Source of the DNA: Dicaeum eximium
Taxonomy: Eukaryota; Chordata; Aves; Passeriformes; Dicaeidae
DNA: 64,000 nt
Assembly (NCBI GenBank): GCA_013396995.1
Contig: VWZP01002424.1
Location: 1 to 64,000, forward strand
Reading direction: 5' to 3'
The position numbers were made by a program, and so were the translations under genes. Positions 26,001 through 38,000 of this stretch are shown in pieces. Position 1 is the first letter of the stretch; the number at the start of each line of letters is the position of its first letter. Below the pieces are notes generated by a model that was not told the DNA's origin, searched no databases, and saw only the letters and a program-made list of their open reading frames with translations.

Positions 26001-29000
26001 AAAGGCTATACTCTTATGGAAGGCATTACAACAAATGGAAGGATACATAACTGAAGTTAGATATTTTATTTTTAGCTCATAGTTAGACTTAAAATATACT
26101 AGCTGGAAAACAGCATTCAATTTTTCTCTATTGATATACTTTAGTTCAAGAAAAAAATACTTAGTTCTCTAATTAGAGGCTATGCCGATCTAAAAATCCT
26201 TTAATTAGGGAGACTTTCATGAAATGTTACATGATAAAAGTTTTCATGAAACAAAACAACACATGAAACAAAAGTGGAGTACTTCACAAGTAAATCATAA
26301 TGAGTTTAACAGATGGAATGATTATTGCTTGGTTTTGAGCATAAGTAAATCAAGTTACACAATTTTTAGGATCAACCATGTCTGAAGTGCAACAGAGCAA
26401 CAAAGTTATATGAGCAGGATTCATTCTTGCAATTGGCTTTATTTCTGCTTCATTCTTACTATTTCAGACAAACTTCTCTGCACAATATGAAATTTTTTAC
26501 ATGCATCATAAGCCAAGTCAAGTATAAGTGGGGTGATAACTGGTAACTTTAAGCTAAATCTGGTGATGTATATGTTCCTGTTTCTATCGGAGATGTCAGT
26601 GAACATGATATACATTCAATTTAACAAATATTTCTCAACTTTTGAGATGTTTGCAATACTTCTTTCAGGGAAAAAACCTCCAGTTTTTTTTTTAATTCCA
26701 CAGAAATAAAACACTCACACATATACCTATAAAGATATACAGATTATCTATGTATTCTGTAATTTAAAATACCAAACGACAGTTTATTTCAGTTCCAGGT
26801 AACTGTCAGTGCCACCATCAATGAGATGCAAAAAAATGTCAGTGTTTATGTCCTCCAATGCATATAAGTCAAATTAGCCTAAACCTTCAAGATCATGCAA
26901 CAACTACATCATGCTTGTTTCTGACATTAAGGATGAAAGGAGCAGAAAACACAGATGAATTACACCTGCATGACTTGAAATCATATACCTATCTGGGCCT
27001 ATAAAGTAAGGACCTGAATGGCAACACACTGCACACTGAGGTAAGACAAAGTTAAATCCTCCAGAAATGTAGAATTTAGATCTATGTTACAAAAAAAACC
27101 CCTGAAAAACAACCTTGGTTTTTTTTATATTAATCAATTTTTTTTAACTTAGGAAGCAAAAGAAGGGGACTCTAAATGTAAAACCCTGCTAATGCTATTC
27201 ATCCTGCTAGAAGTTCAAAAATCAGAGTCAAACATACCAGCCTACTTACATGTTTGAAATTTTCAGTATGAAGCACTCAGTAATGCTAAGTACATAGATC
27301 TTTGGACTGGTAAGTGATCACAAACAAACAGTCCACTTACATCTATTATTGTTGGCTCTATTCATGGAACAGTCTCTTTGATTACACTGTTTGTGCAAAG
27401 AGGACTAGGATTAACAAAGTTAAAGCCTGCATTCCAATATGATGTACAGTCTAGCACTAAAAACCATTTCATCTTTTCGACACATACAGGTAGGACTGGG
27501 ACAATTTACTTGGCTAAAACAGGAGGCATCCTTTGTGAAGTATTAAACTGAAATTGGCTGGTAACTTCTGGTTGAAATGCTACTAGAGAAAAAGTATGTC
27601 TATCTGCAAATATCATACAGAAAAACTGTTCATTACAGGCAAAGAAAAGAAATCTTTACTAGCATAAAAACTACGCAAACACACTGCACACTGCATGGAA
27701 CAGAACCTTACTTTAAGGGCTATGGCACCAATCTCAGCAGGGCATCGGAGGAAGGAGATAGGGAGTGAGACTGCCCCAAAGATACTGTATTTAAATCCTT
27801 ATAAAAAACTACCACCACCACAACTCTAGTAAAAGCTTAAATGTCACTCAGTTTTCTCATTACAAAGACTCATTTAGTCTGGCACAAAAACTGCTAAAGG
27901 ATGTAAGGATTTAGCTATCTAATTTTTATTGAGTGATCAAAGTTAGGGCTTAATTTCTGATGTTCTTTCATGCCCATAAACTACAGAAACAAATATTTTA
28001 ACTGCAAGCTGGGTCACCAGACATATCAAGCATAGTTCAAGCAGTAAGACCTTTACTAGAAAGACCTATAGTTTTTTTATCTATATATGCAATCAAAGAA
28101 GAGTTATTTTGAAATTTATGTAGTTGTATCACTTTTCAAAAAGGTACCTCAAGAATTTCTTCATATTTTTTCACAGTTCTTTTTAGATCATCATCTTTTT
28201 CAAGAATTTTTTTATGCAATTCTGTCGTCTCTATGTGATGATTTTCTATCAACTCATTTTCTACATCCTGGGCTTTACCTATAAAAAAAAGTTAGGCAGT
28301 ATTAAAAAAAGCTTTTTTTTTTTTTTTTAGATTATGTCATAACAGTATTTAAAAAACACTTTAAAGTAACTATAAGGAAAACTTGCCAGGAAAATTCATT
28401 TTTCCGCACTATCACTTACTAGTATGTCCCTTGATCCTAACATGTATGAAATTTGCTGTCTGCAGTTTGGTACCTGGAGGAATTTTTTCTACCTGGTGCT
28501 ACCTAGAACTAGTTTCTAGAAGATTACAAGCAATATTTATCAACTAATTCTATCTCCTATTCTATCTAGAGTTGTGATTGAAACTTTTGCAAATCTTCAG
28601 AAGCTCCTCACCTGTAGTTATACTTCTAGTAACTGGAACCAAACCACACCTTTTTCTCACTTTTGTAATCTCCAACTTACTCTATACTGGCAAAAGACTG
28701 AGAAGACAAAATATGTTGTACTCTAGCTACAACCACATTGTGTTACAATCAGACATCATACCCAGTTGCCACCTGTAAGTGGTTAGTGAATGAAGTCTGC
28801 AAGATGCAGATAAGAAAATGCAATTCTGATTCTCTGATGGATCTTAAGTTTCTCTGAAAGGCACTCTCCAGGGGCCACATATTCAACAATGGAATGTTAA
28901 AGTTTGTACTACCGGAAACAAAGTAGCATTGCAATGGAACTTAGCAATGGACTTTCATCTTCAAAATTTTACTCTCATTTTCTTTTCTTTTATACATATG

Positions 29001-32000
29001 ATAGAAAGATAGGTACCTATGGCTATCATGGGTAACTCTTGCCATGGCAGATGTAAAGAGTGCTAGATCAGAGATCCATCCTGCAGAACAGCCACATATG
29101 CATTTTCCTAACTGTACTACAATTAATATTTATTTCCTGAGCAAGTTCTTTCCCTAAGTTCTCTAGACATTCATAAAACACATGTTTATCACAGTCACAG
29201 GTAAAATCTCTCCCCCAAAACAACAATAACTGAAGATTCAGTTCTCTGACTATTTTACTGATTATGGTTATATTAATATTTCACTTACTGATTGTCTCTT
29301 TTATTGCTGTTTCCAATTCTCTCTCTTTTTGAGCCAGCTGAGTATTGAACTCTCTTATTAACTGCTTTAAGGCGGAGTTGTGCTTTAACTCAATGTCTTC
29401 TTGTTCGCATCTGTACAAAAATGTCAAAACATACAGCAAGGAAATATAACGTCTGAAGAGTGTGTGAAAACACAAGACAAGGCAAGAGATGTGGGAATTT
29501 CTTCAAAACTATTTTAGAATGGGATGGTTTTGAATTATATGAATTCTGTAAGATTCAGGGAGCCTTTATCTTCCTCTCCTATCTAATTCACCTGGTAGGC
29601 ATAGGTGTTTCATTTAAAAACAACCCAAAATTAAACCCTTCCAAAGATATGGAGTTTTTGCTGAGGAAGTTGAAGAGCTGGAAGAAAAGAATATGCCATA
29701 AAAAGAATTTTTAGGGAATCTTTAGAATTGCTTGATAAACTATTTAAAGTGCTGAGCAGTACACCACATTTTGTGCAGTACATATGAACAATTATTGATA
29801 TCAACTGAACATGAAGCTCTCAGTACTAAGTTTTAATAAACTTTGTTTCCTGTTTGAGAAAAACAGAATTATATTATATGCTTCAGCAGTGCTGAAAATT
29901 ACCATCACTGAAACAGATCAGAAATTGTATTACTCTGCCAAACGTCAAACCTCTTTTCTTTCTGTTTCTCTAAGTCTATTCAGAACAATAAAAGAAAAAT
30001 ATCAGTCATTATTTCCTTGTTACAAACTGAGCTTTAGAAAAGTATTCTTGAGTTTTTAGTGGCTAGGGATAAAATACAGACAGGAACACAGAATTTACCT
30101 GATTTTCTGCTCCATTTCCTCTAAGGACTCCTTCTTTACTATTTCAAGCTCTTGCTGATGTTCCTTTCGCAGAGTACGTATGTCTTTTTGAAGATTATTC
30201 ACCTCTCTGCACAGTTTCTGTTTCTCCCCTTCAGTCTCCTCCAGTTTAGTCTGTAAGTCCTTCTGCTGGTTCTGCATATCAACTAGTAACTTCTGCAGCC
30301 CCAAAACAGATCTGGACTTTTCTTCAGCATTTTCCTCAAAAGCTTTAAGATTGTCATTTCTTTCACCCAACTGTTGCTGTAGACATTTTAGCTTTTCTTC
30401 ATATCTTAAACTCATATCTTCCATCTCAATCTTATGCACTTCATTTTTCTTCACTATATTATTTTCTAACTCTTTTATCTTCTGTTCTAAAGACTGACTG
30501 ACTGCCTCCTTTTCCTGCATTTTTTTCTGTAAATCTCCAATTATATTCTCCATGTCAAGATATTTTTGTTCTTTAACTTTCAATTCTTCCCTACTGCTTG
30601 CTAAAACACTGCCACAGCCAGCATGCTCATCTGCTAACAATGAATGTTTTTTGGTTTGCTCCTCAAGTTCTTTCCTGAGATTTTTGGTCCTAACCTGCTC
30701 TTCCTGATGGCTCTTCTCAACGCATTCTAGTTTTTTAAGGAGTTCTTTCTGTTTGTTTTGCAGTTCTAGATGACAGTCATTACTCTCCCGTTGTTCCTTC
30801 TCATACTTCTGTAATAATGCATCTTTTTCGGCTAAGTCCTTGTGTAACACCTGAATTTTCTCTTCATATGTCTGCTGGACACTCTCAAGTAAGTTATTTT
30901 TTTCTTGTTCTACAGCAGCTTTTACACTCTCTACTTTTTCCAGCATTTCCTTCTCTAGTTCTGTGGAATCTCTTCTTGACTTAATTTTTTCTTCTAAGGA
31001 CTCAATTTTGGCTTCTCTCTCCTGTACTTTCTGCTCCAACTTTCTTAATTGATCCTCCTTATCTTGCTGAAATTGCTGTTCCTTTTCTTCCATCTGAGAC
31101 AGTAATTGCTTTCTAATAGAACCTATTTTCTGCTCTGCCTTCTTTTTCAGATCAGCCAGCTTAGTGTTGTTCTCTGCATTCAGTCTCTCTTCTAATTCTT
31201 TCAGTTCTTCCGCTTTCTTTTTAAGTATCATTGACTTCATTTGATAAAATTCCTTCTCCTTTGCTTCAAAATCAGCTTTCAGTGAACCTATTTGCTTCTC
31301 AAGATCAAGCACTTTTTCTTCAGCCTTCTTAAATCCATTTTCCTTTTCAATAGCCACCTTCTCTGCCTGATTGAGTTGCCAAGCTGTTTCTTTCTTCTCT
31401 GTGTTTCTTTGTTCATTACACTTTTTAAGTTCCTCCACCAAGGAATCATTTTCTAAAGTTTTCTGAGCAATGTCTTTTTCTAGTTCAGCAATTTTTGCTG
31501 CTTGTTTTTTTAACTTGGAGGTTAACTCACTTTCTTCCTTTTCCCTCCTGTTTTGTTTTTGTTCCAATTCACTTTTTAAACTATCAAGATTCCTGCTTTG
31601 TTTAGCCAGCTGTTCCTTCAGTTTATTTAGCTCTTCATCCTTTTTACTGCCCTCACTATTGCTTAATTCAAGTTTGCTCTGCAAATCTTTGATAGTATCA
31701 TCATTTTCTGTAAACCTGGTTTGTGCTTTCATCTTCCACTCTGACAGCTGGGCCGTGCAATGATCTATCTGATCAAGAGCTGATGTTTTTTCTTGACTCA
31801 GCATCTCAACTCTGGATGATAACTCTTCTACTTTTTTTAACAACTGCAACCGATCCTCTTGATGTTGTTTGCTTAACAGAGATATGGCTGCTTCCTTCTC
31901 TGTTATACTTACTGTGCTTTCAAGTCTAACATTAAGGTCAGTAACTGTTTTGTTGAGAGCAGACACTTCAGATTGCTTTTCCTGGAGTTCTTCCCTCATT

Positions 32001-35000
32001 GATGTGACAGCATTGATATTTTCAGATAACTCTTTCCTCAGCTGTGTTATGCAAGTTTCTTTGTCTGATGCTGCTTGCTGCTGATGTCCTCCCTCTTTTT
32101 GCAACTGTTCCTTTTCTGTTACAAGTCCTGCAATGTCAGCTCGCAAGGACTTAATTAAATTGTCCTTCTCCTGCAGTTCTTGCATTGACTTTTGCAAAGT
32201 AGTAGCAGCAGAATGATGCTCTGTTATTTCTCTAAGTTGAGCTTCTAGTTCAGTTATCTTACTTGTTTTGATTAATATTGCTTCTTTAACTTTTGCAGTT
32301 TGGCGCTCACAGTCTGCAATTTTAGATGTTATTATGCCAATTTTTTCACTACATTTTTCAATTAATTCATTGCCTTTAGTTTGCAATGAAGCTTCAGCAT
32401 TCTTCCAAGCATCTAACTGGGCAGTAAGCTCTCCTGACAACCTTTTAAACTCAGCTTCTTTTAGCCTAATTGCCTCTATTTTTTTGTCATAATTTTCATG
32501 ATCTTTATACTGAGAAGATTGCACAGTTTGGAGTTTCTCTTCAAGGGTTCTCAGTGTATCAGCCAGCTCAGTAATTTTGGCTTTGTCCTTCTCTTCAACT
32601 GCTTTCTGTTTACTGAGTTCTTCCTGAAGTCCAGTCTGCTGTTTCAGGGACTGTTCAAGATCACTTTCCAATTTTTTCAACTGTGTTTTCAGGTCACTTT
32701 CCTTATCTGACAAAGCATTCACCTTAGCCACTGACTGCCTTAGCTGTTCTTGCAACTCCTTCAGGCATTCCTCCCTTTTCACTTGCTCTTCCTTCAGTTG
32801 GGTTATTTCTGTTCTGGAGTCATCCTTTTCAGCACTGAAGATGAGAAGCTTCTGTTTCAGTTCTCCAACTTCCTGCTCTTTCTCTTGCATTTCCATAGCA
32901 TGTTCTTCCTTGAGCTCTTCAATCTCCTGATTAAGTTTCTTTTCCCAACTTTGGATTACTTCTTCCAATTTCCTCATGTGGTCCTCAGCAAGACTATCCA
33001 GTTGCTCTTTGTGATTAGATTCCACTTTTGACACTGCATCATTGATTCCAGATGAGCTGGCATGTGCCATTTCCATAATTTTAGTATTGAATTCGCTCTC
33101 TTTCTGACTGAATTCCAACTGCTTGTTTTCAAGCTCTTTTTTTAGTTTAGCTTCCTGCTCAGCAAGTTTATTTTTGAAAGTTTCCTGCATATCTTTTGAT
33201 TTCTGTTTCATTTTCTCTACTTTCTTCTCCTGACATTTCAGTTTACTTTCATACTCTCCTTGTAAAGCACTAATTCTCTCCTCTGCAGCTAACAGTTTCT
33301 GTTTAAGCTCTTCCACTTGCTTGTTCTGTAACTTCTTCATGTGCTCCATTTCATTTTCCTTCTCAGTCAGACTTCTCTTCATTTCATCAGCCTTTCTTTG
33401 TAGGTCCTTCAGTTGACATTCATATTGCTGTGTTAGAGTGATTACTTTCTGTGTATTTTCACTGCTTTGCTCCTCTAGTTTTGCAGACACTTGGACAAGT
33501 TCAGCTTCAGATCTTTCTGCAGATTCCTTCATTTTCCGTTCATGTGCTTTTAACTCCTCTAAACGTCTGTCTTTCTCCTCCAGTGATTGTTTGAGCTTGT
33601 TGAGCTCCTCTTTGAGTACCTTCTCAACACCTTGAATAGACATTTCATGCTCTTTTGACATTGTTTCTATCACTTCATTGTGCCTTTTCCTCTCTTCTTC
33701 CAACTTTCCTTTCAATTCTTGCTTTGCTTCACACATTTTACTATTTAATTCTGAGAGCTCTTGTTCTAAATCATGACGTAGTTTTAATGCTTCTGATAGT
33801 TCAGAAGACAGTGCTTCTAATTCTGTTTGTTTCACATCAAGTTTTTCTAATGTTTTTTCATTCATCTCTTCTATGTGTGCACAGAAAATTGCTTCTTTCT
33901 CTTTCAAAATGGTTTGTATCTCTTGTTGTTGTTTCTCTTTTATTTTTTCTATTTCAGTTATTTGTTGTTGCTTTAAAATTTCAAGTTTTTCTGTCCAAAG
34001 CTTTTCTTGCTGCTGTTTCACATTCTCCAGTTCTTTATTGTGTTTTTCAACCATATCATTGATTTCCTTAGTGTGCTGTTTTTTTTCAGATTCTGTGAGA
34101 GTATTTAATTCCTCTGACTGCTTTCTGTCATCTTGTGAATACTTTTCAAGAGAGCTTTCCAGTTCAAGAATCCTCTGTTAGAATACAGTTTTAAAAGAAT
34201 ATGAATATTCAAAAGGTAACAATTTGATTAAATTTTTTAAAATCTTACCAGGTTCACATAACTACAGGTTACTTATTCCATCATTTTTAGTGAATGTCAA
34301 CTTCTTCTATAAGCTTTTCATTCATCTGGTTTGTTCTTACTTTTGCTTCCATCATGGAGAGTTAGCCAATTAATAAAAAACTCCCTATCTCACTGCAGTG
34401 AAAATAAACACAAAAACTTTAAAAAAGAATGTAACAAATTCAATTAAAGTAAGCAGTGATATATATGAGAGGTATGTTCGCACATTTTCTTCCTAAACTA
34501 CAGTACCAACATATAGGATGAAAAATATAGGGAATTTACAATAGTAAATTGAGTTTTGTATGTGCCTACTGATTTATCATAATTCTACCTCCCATGGAAA
34601 CACTGCTGTAAAGCTTAAATGCTTCTTTAGGCAAAGCTTCAAAACAAATATCTGGGAGTGGTGGAATAATGCACAAATTTGCATTAGCAGATAATAGAGT
34701 CTTATTCATTACATAAAGCAAAGGACACTTCAAAATTTTAAGCAAATATTTTTGCTTACTGTGGTGGTGCATTCCCCCCTCTTTTTCAGGCTGCACTAAT
34801 ATCTGAGAAATGTTCGTTAGGCCTCAGCTTTGAAAAAACAGCACCTGGACTCAGCTCTTCCCCAGCTTATCAGAAACCCTTTCTATTCCCAGGAACTGCT
34901 GCTAACCAGCTCGGGTTTTCCTTACAATCAGCATTGGAAACTATTTTTCTTGCCTGAATGGCACAACATCCCTGTTATCACACTTGCAAAAAAAGTGCAA

Positions 35001-38000
35001 ACACAAACTGTGGCAAGGATGAAACATTGTTATGACTACAGCCTACTCTCTAACGATCCTGTGAACAGCGGTCCAAACTGGGGCCCTTTGGGCTCTCCTG
35101 GACCACAGTGGGCTGCAACCAGCAATTTCCCTCTAAGTGGGACACCTGTCAGAACTAGCACACTCGCAAGATTTTTGTACTCAGAGGACTGACAAAAAAT
35201 TGACAATACTGGGCCAACATCCTCATTCCTCCAGGCTCAACCCTTCACTTCAACCCTTAGGGAGGTGCAAAGGCATCTGAAGTGAGTGTTTCACTTACCT
35301 TCCAGGGGAATTTTTCACAGGCACCTCACAGGCACTAACTCTTTATGTCTGTGTGTGCACATGAGCATATGCTATAGCAAAGCTAGGAGAAATGTTGCTC
35401 TCTTAGATTTTTAAGCACCTTAGGTATCTACATAAATTAGACCTGTAGTAAGGTTAAGTCATTAACTTATAAGCTAAGTAGAATGCTGCTAAGTGTTTTC
35501 TTTGTGAAGTTGCTAATTTTAATTTATAGGTTAGGTTAAATGCTGTTAAATGTTATTCCTCTGTTAAATTGTTACGGTAAAGTTGTAAGTTGAGTTAGGT
35601 ATAAGTTAAGTGTTATTCCTTTGTTAAATGTTAGGTGTAAGGTATAATTTAGGTTAAAGTACTGTTAAGTTTGAGTGCTGTTAAACTTTTAGACCGTATT
35701 CCTTTTCATCTGTGCTTTCATTGTCCTTTCGTCACACGCACCTAAACACACACGCACAAACTTTCCCACCCCCACCACCTACACACGCCCCCTAGATAGT
35801 TCTCAGTTAATTTCTGTTTGATTGCCTAGACTTTGTTTGGTTTTGTTGTTGTTTATTTTTCCTTAGCGTGCTCTAACTGAGCAAGTAGTAGCGTGAATCT
35901 TGCTAATGAACATTGCTGTGCTGTCGCTTAATATTAAATCTGGTTTTCACTGATGCCTTTGCTGCTGATTTTTTTAAGTGACCTTAAACACTCGTTTGTA
36001 GCACTTACTGAAGTATTCTTATAAGCATTTGTAAGGTAGCAGTACCCAGAAATTAAACAGCCTGAAATTTAACTCCTCTTTATAAGATGTGTAAAAATTA
36101 AACAGATGGATACAAAATCATATCTCACACAATGCTATAAAATGAATGTATTTCTATGATTTAGCTTTTGTATTTTTCAGGTTTTGTGCTGCCTAGGTGT
36201 GTAGCTCTGAGCTTCATATTAAGTGTTAGTAAGCTCTCTTCACAGAGTAGGTAGACAAAACAATCCTTTTCCCTTTTCTGGGCCTGAAACTTGTAACAGT
36301 TGTCCCTGGTCTCACAACTGTTATAAGTTTCAGGCCCAAAAAACATAAACAATGGTGGACTGAAGAGAGAAAACAAGAAGGATGGGACTTCATAACCTGA
36401 AGCTGTAATTGGACAATTAACCCTAATATGCAAATGGACCAAAACTTATAAAAGTGTGAAACCTTGTGACTGGTTGTCCATTTTGTGACCATTTTGGGTC
36501 CATCTTGGGTGTAGCCCTGGCCAGGCTCTTGTACTGCCCAAGGTGTATCCTTTTAAGGCCTTTTAATAAATACCAACTTTATTGTCTTAGCTCTGTCTAG
36601 TCTCTGTTCCAGGTCAGCCTCTCAAGGTATCATGCCACCTAATCTTATAAAGAACTAGGGGCTGCAGAATAGCACGGCCATATATTAAACTGTTGTCACT
36701 TTAATCCCACAAAACCCAGTCACAACAAAACACCATTTGTAAATTTGTCACAGTTAAACACATACTTGTAAATGCTTAGTCTTTTGGAATCTTTACTCTA
36801 CTCACAGTTCTACAAGTCTCTACTTCTTGATGCATCTTCTGAACTTTCTTGTCACACGCAGACTGTATGGCTTTCTTCTGCAGCTCTAATTCTTCTAAGG
36901 CTAGGGATTCTTGCTGCTTTTGCTCTTGAATGACTTTTAAGCACTCACTCTGATTTTTTTCCTGCATGAAGAAGTACAACCAAACAATAAACTATATAGT
37001 CATCACACATTCAAGAACATTATGATAGGATATTTTCAAGTCAGTTAATAGGAGTCATATACTAATCACCTTTATTTTCTACACAAAAACAAATGGAGTT
37101 TGGATTTGATCTGTGAAAACATAACTGCAATAAATCACTTCCTTTTTTCCTTGGAAACCATTTGTCTTTGCATGAAAAACATAATGCAATCAAGCCTTCT
37201 ATTTTGGTTTGTTTACCACTATTAATTGAGAATAATATCTGAGAGGAATAAAGTCTCTTCTCACTTGATTCCACTGCTAAGATACTTTTAAGCTTCTGTT
37301 CCTTACAATTAGGGAAGTTACCTGTGAAACAGGTAGAAAAAGATACTCAGGACAGGGCTGTCAAAGTCTTTCAGTCCTAGTCACTATCCATCATGGAGGG
37401 CCACAAAAACCAATCCACGATTTATAACAGATATATAGAGAGAGAGAGATGATATATACATATATGCTACATATGTATCAACTATTTAGGCAAAATTACA
37501 TGATTATCTACAGTGGATTACAGTTAATGAAAAAGTGCAAAGAATTCCAACAATTCTTCCCAGTCTGATCTCGAAAATTCTTTTTCTGATGTCAGCACTA
37601 TGAATAGGTAACCCTGTTCACATAACACAGAACAACCAGACATAACTACACAAACACTTTTCAAACCGCCTCATTTTTTGTACTTCTTTTACTCTAGTTG
37701 CTGGGGCTGATTGCCAATTATCCATAGGAAGATATTAATAAAGCAAATCTACAAAAATTTCAAAAAAAGAAATAGTTTTAACAAGATACAGCTGTTACTG
37801 AGCACGGATAGTGATAAGTTATCATTATTCAGTCTGGGTCATTGCAGCTGCTTTCTTTTCATGTTGCTGAAGTCTCTGAGCTATTTGACTTTTGGAGAGC
37901 ACTCCTATCTTTGAGCACAGAAGGACTCTCCCTGTGGAGTAGTGTCAGCCCTAGACTTCTAAACCAAACTCACGCCTTGAGAAATGTCTTTCTATGCATT

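Larger units (their letters stand above)
34175..36805 (-). other. GOLGA4: GOLGA4 2.6-kb intron with LTR-like sequence
   Basis: The left 600 bp shows nothing specific. From about 34760 onward the sequence looks retroviral-LTR-derived: a GTTAAGTT-rich stretch, a strong hairpin and a TATA/poly(A) arrangement, listed separately. Confidence 0.65.

Noticed and set aside
31470..34062. Multiple plus-strand open frames of 65-135 codons inside the giant GOLGA4 exon
   Set aside because: They are antisense shadows of Glu/Lys/Leu-rich coiled-coil codons, which read as Phe/Ser/Leu runs and rarely give stops.
34830..35192. 120-codon plus-strand open frame
   Set aside because: It lies in repeat-like intronic DNA, opposite to the gene, with no recognisable domain.
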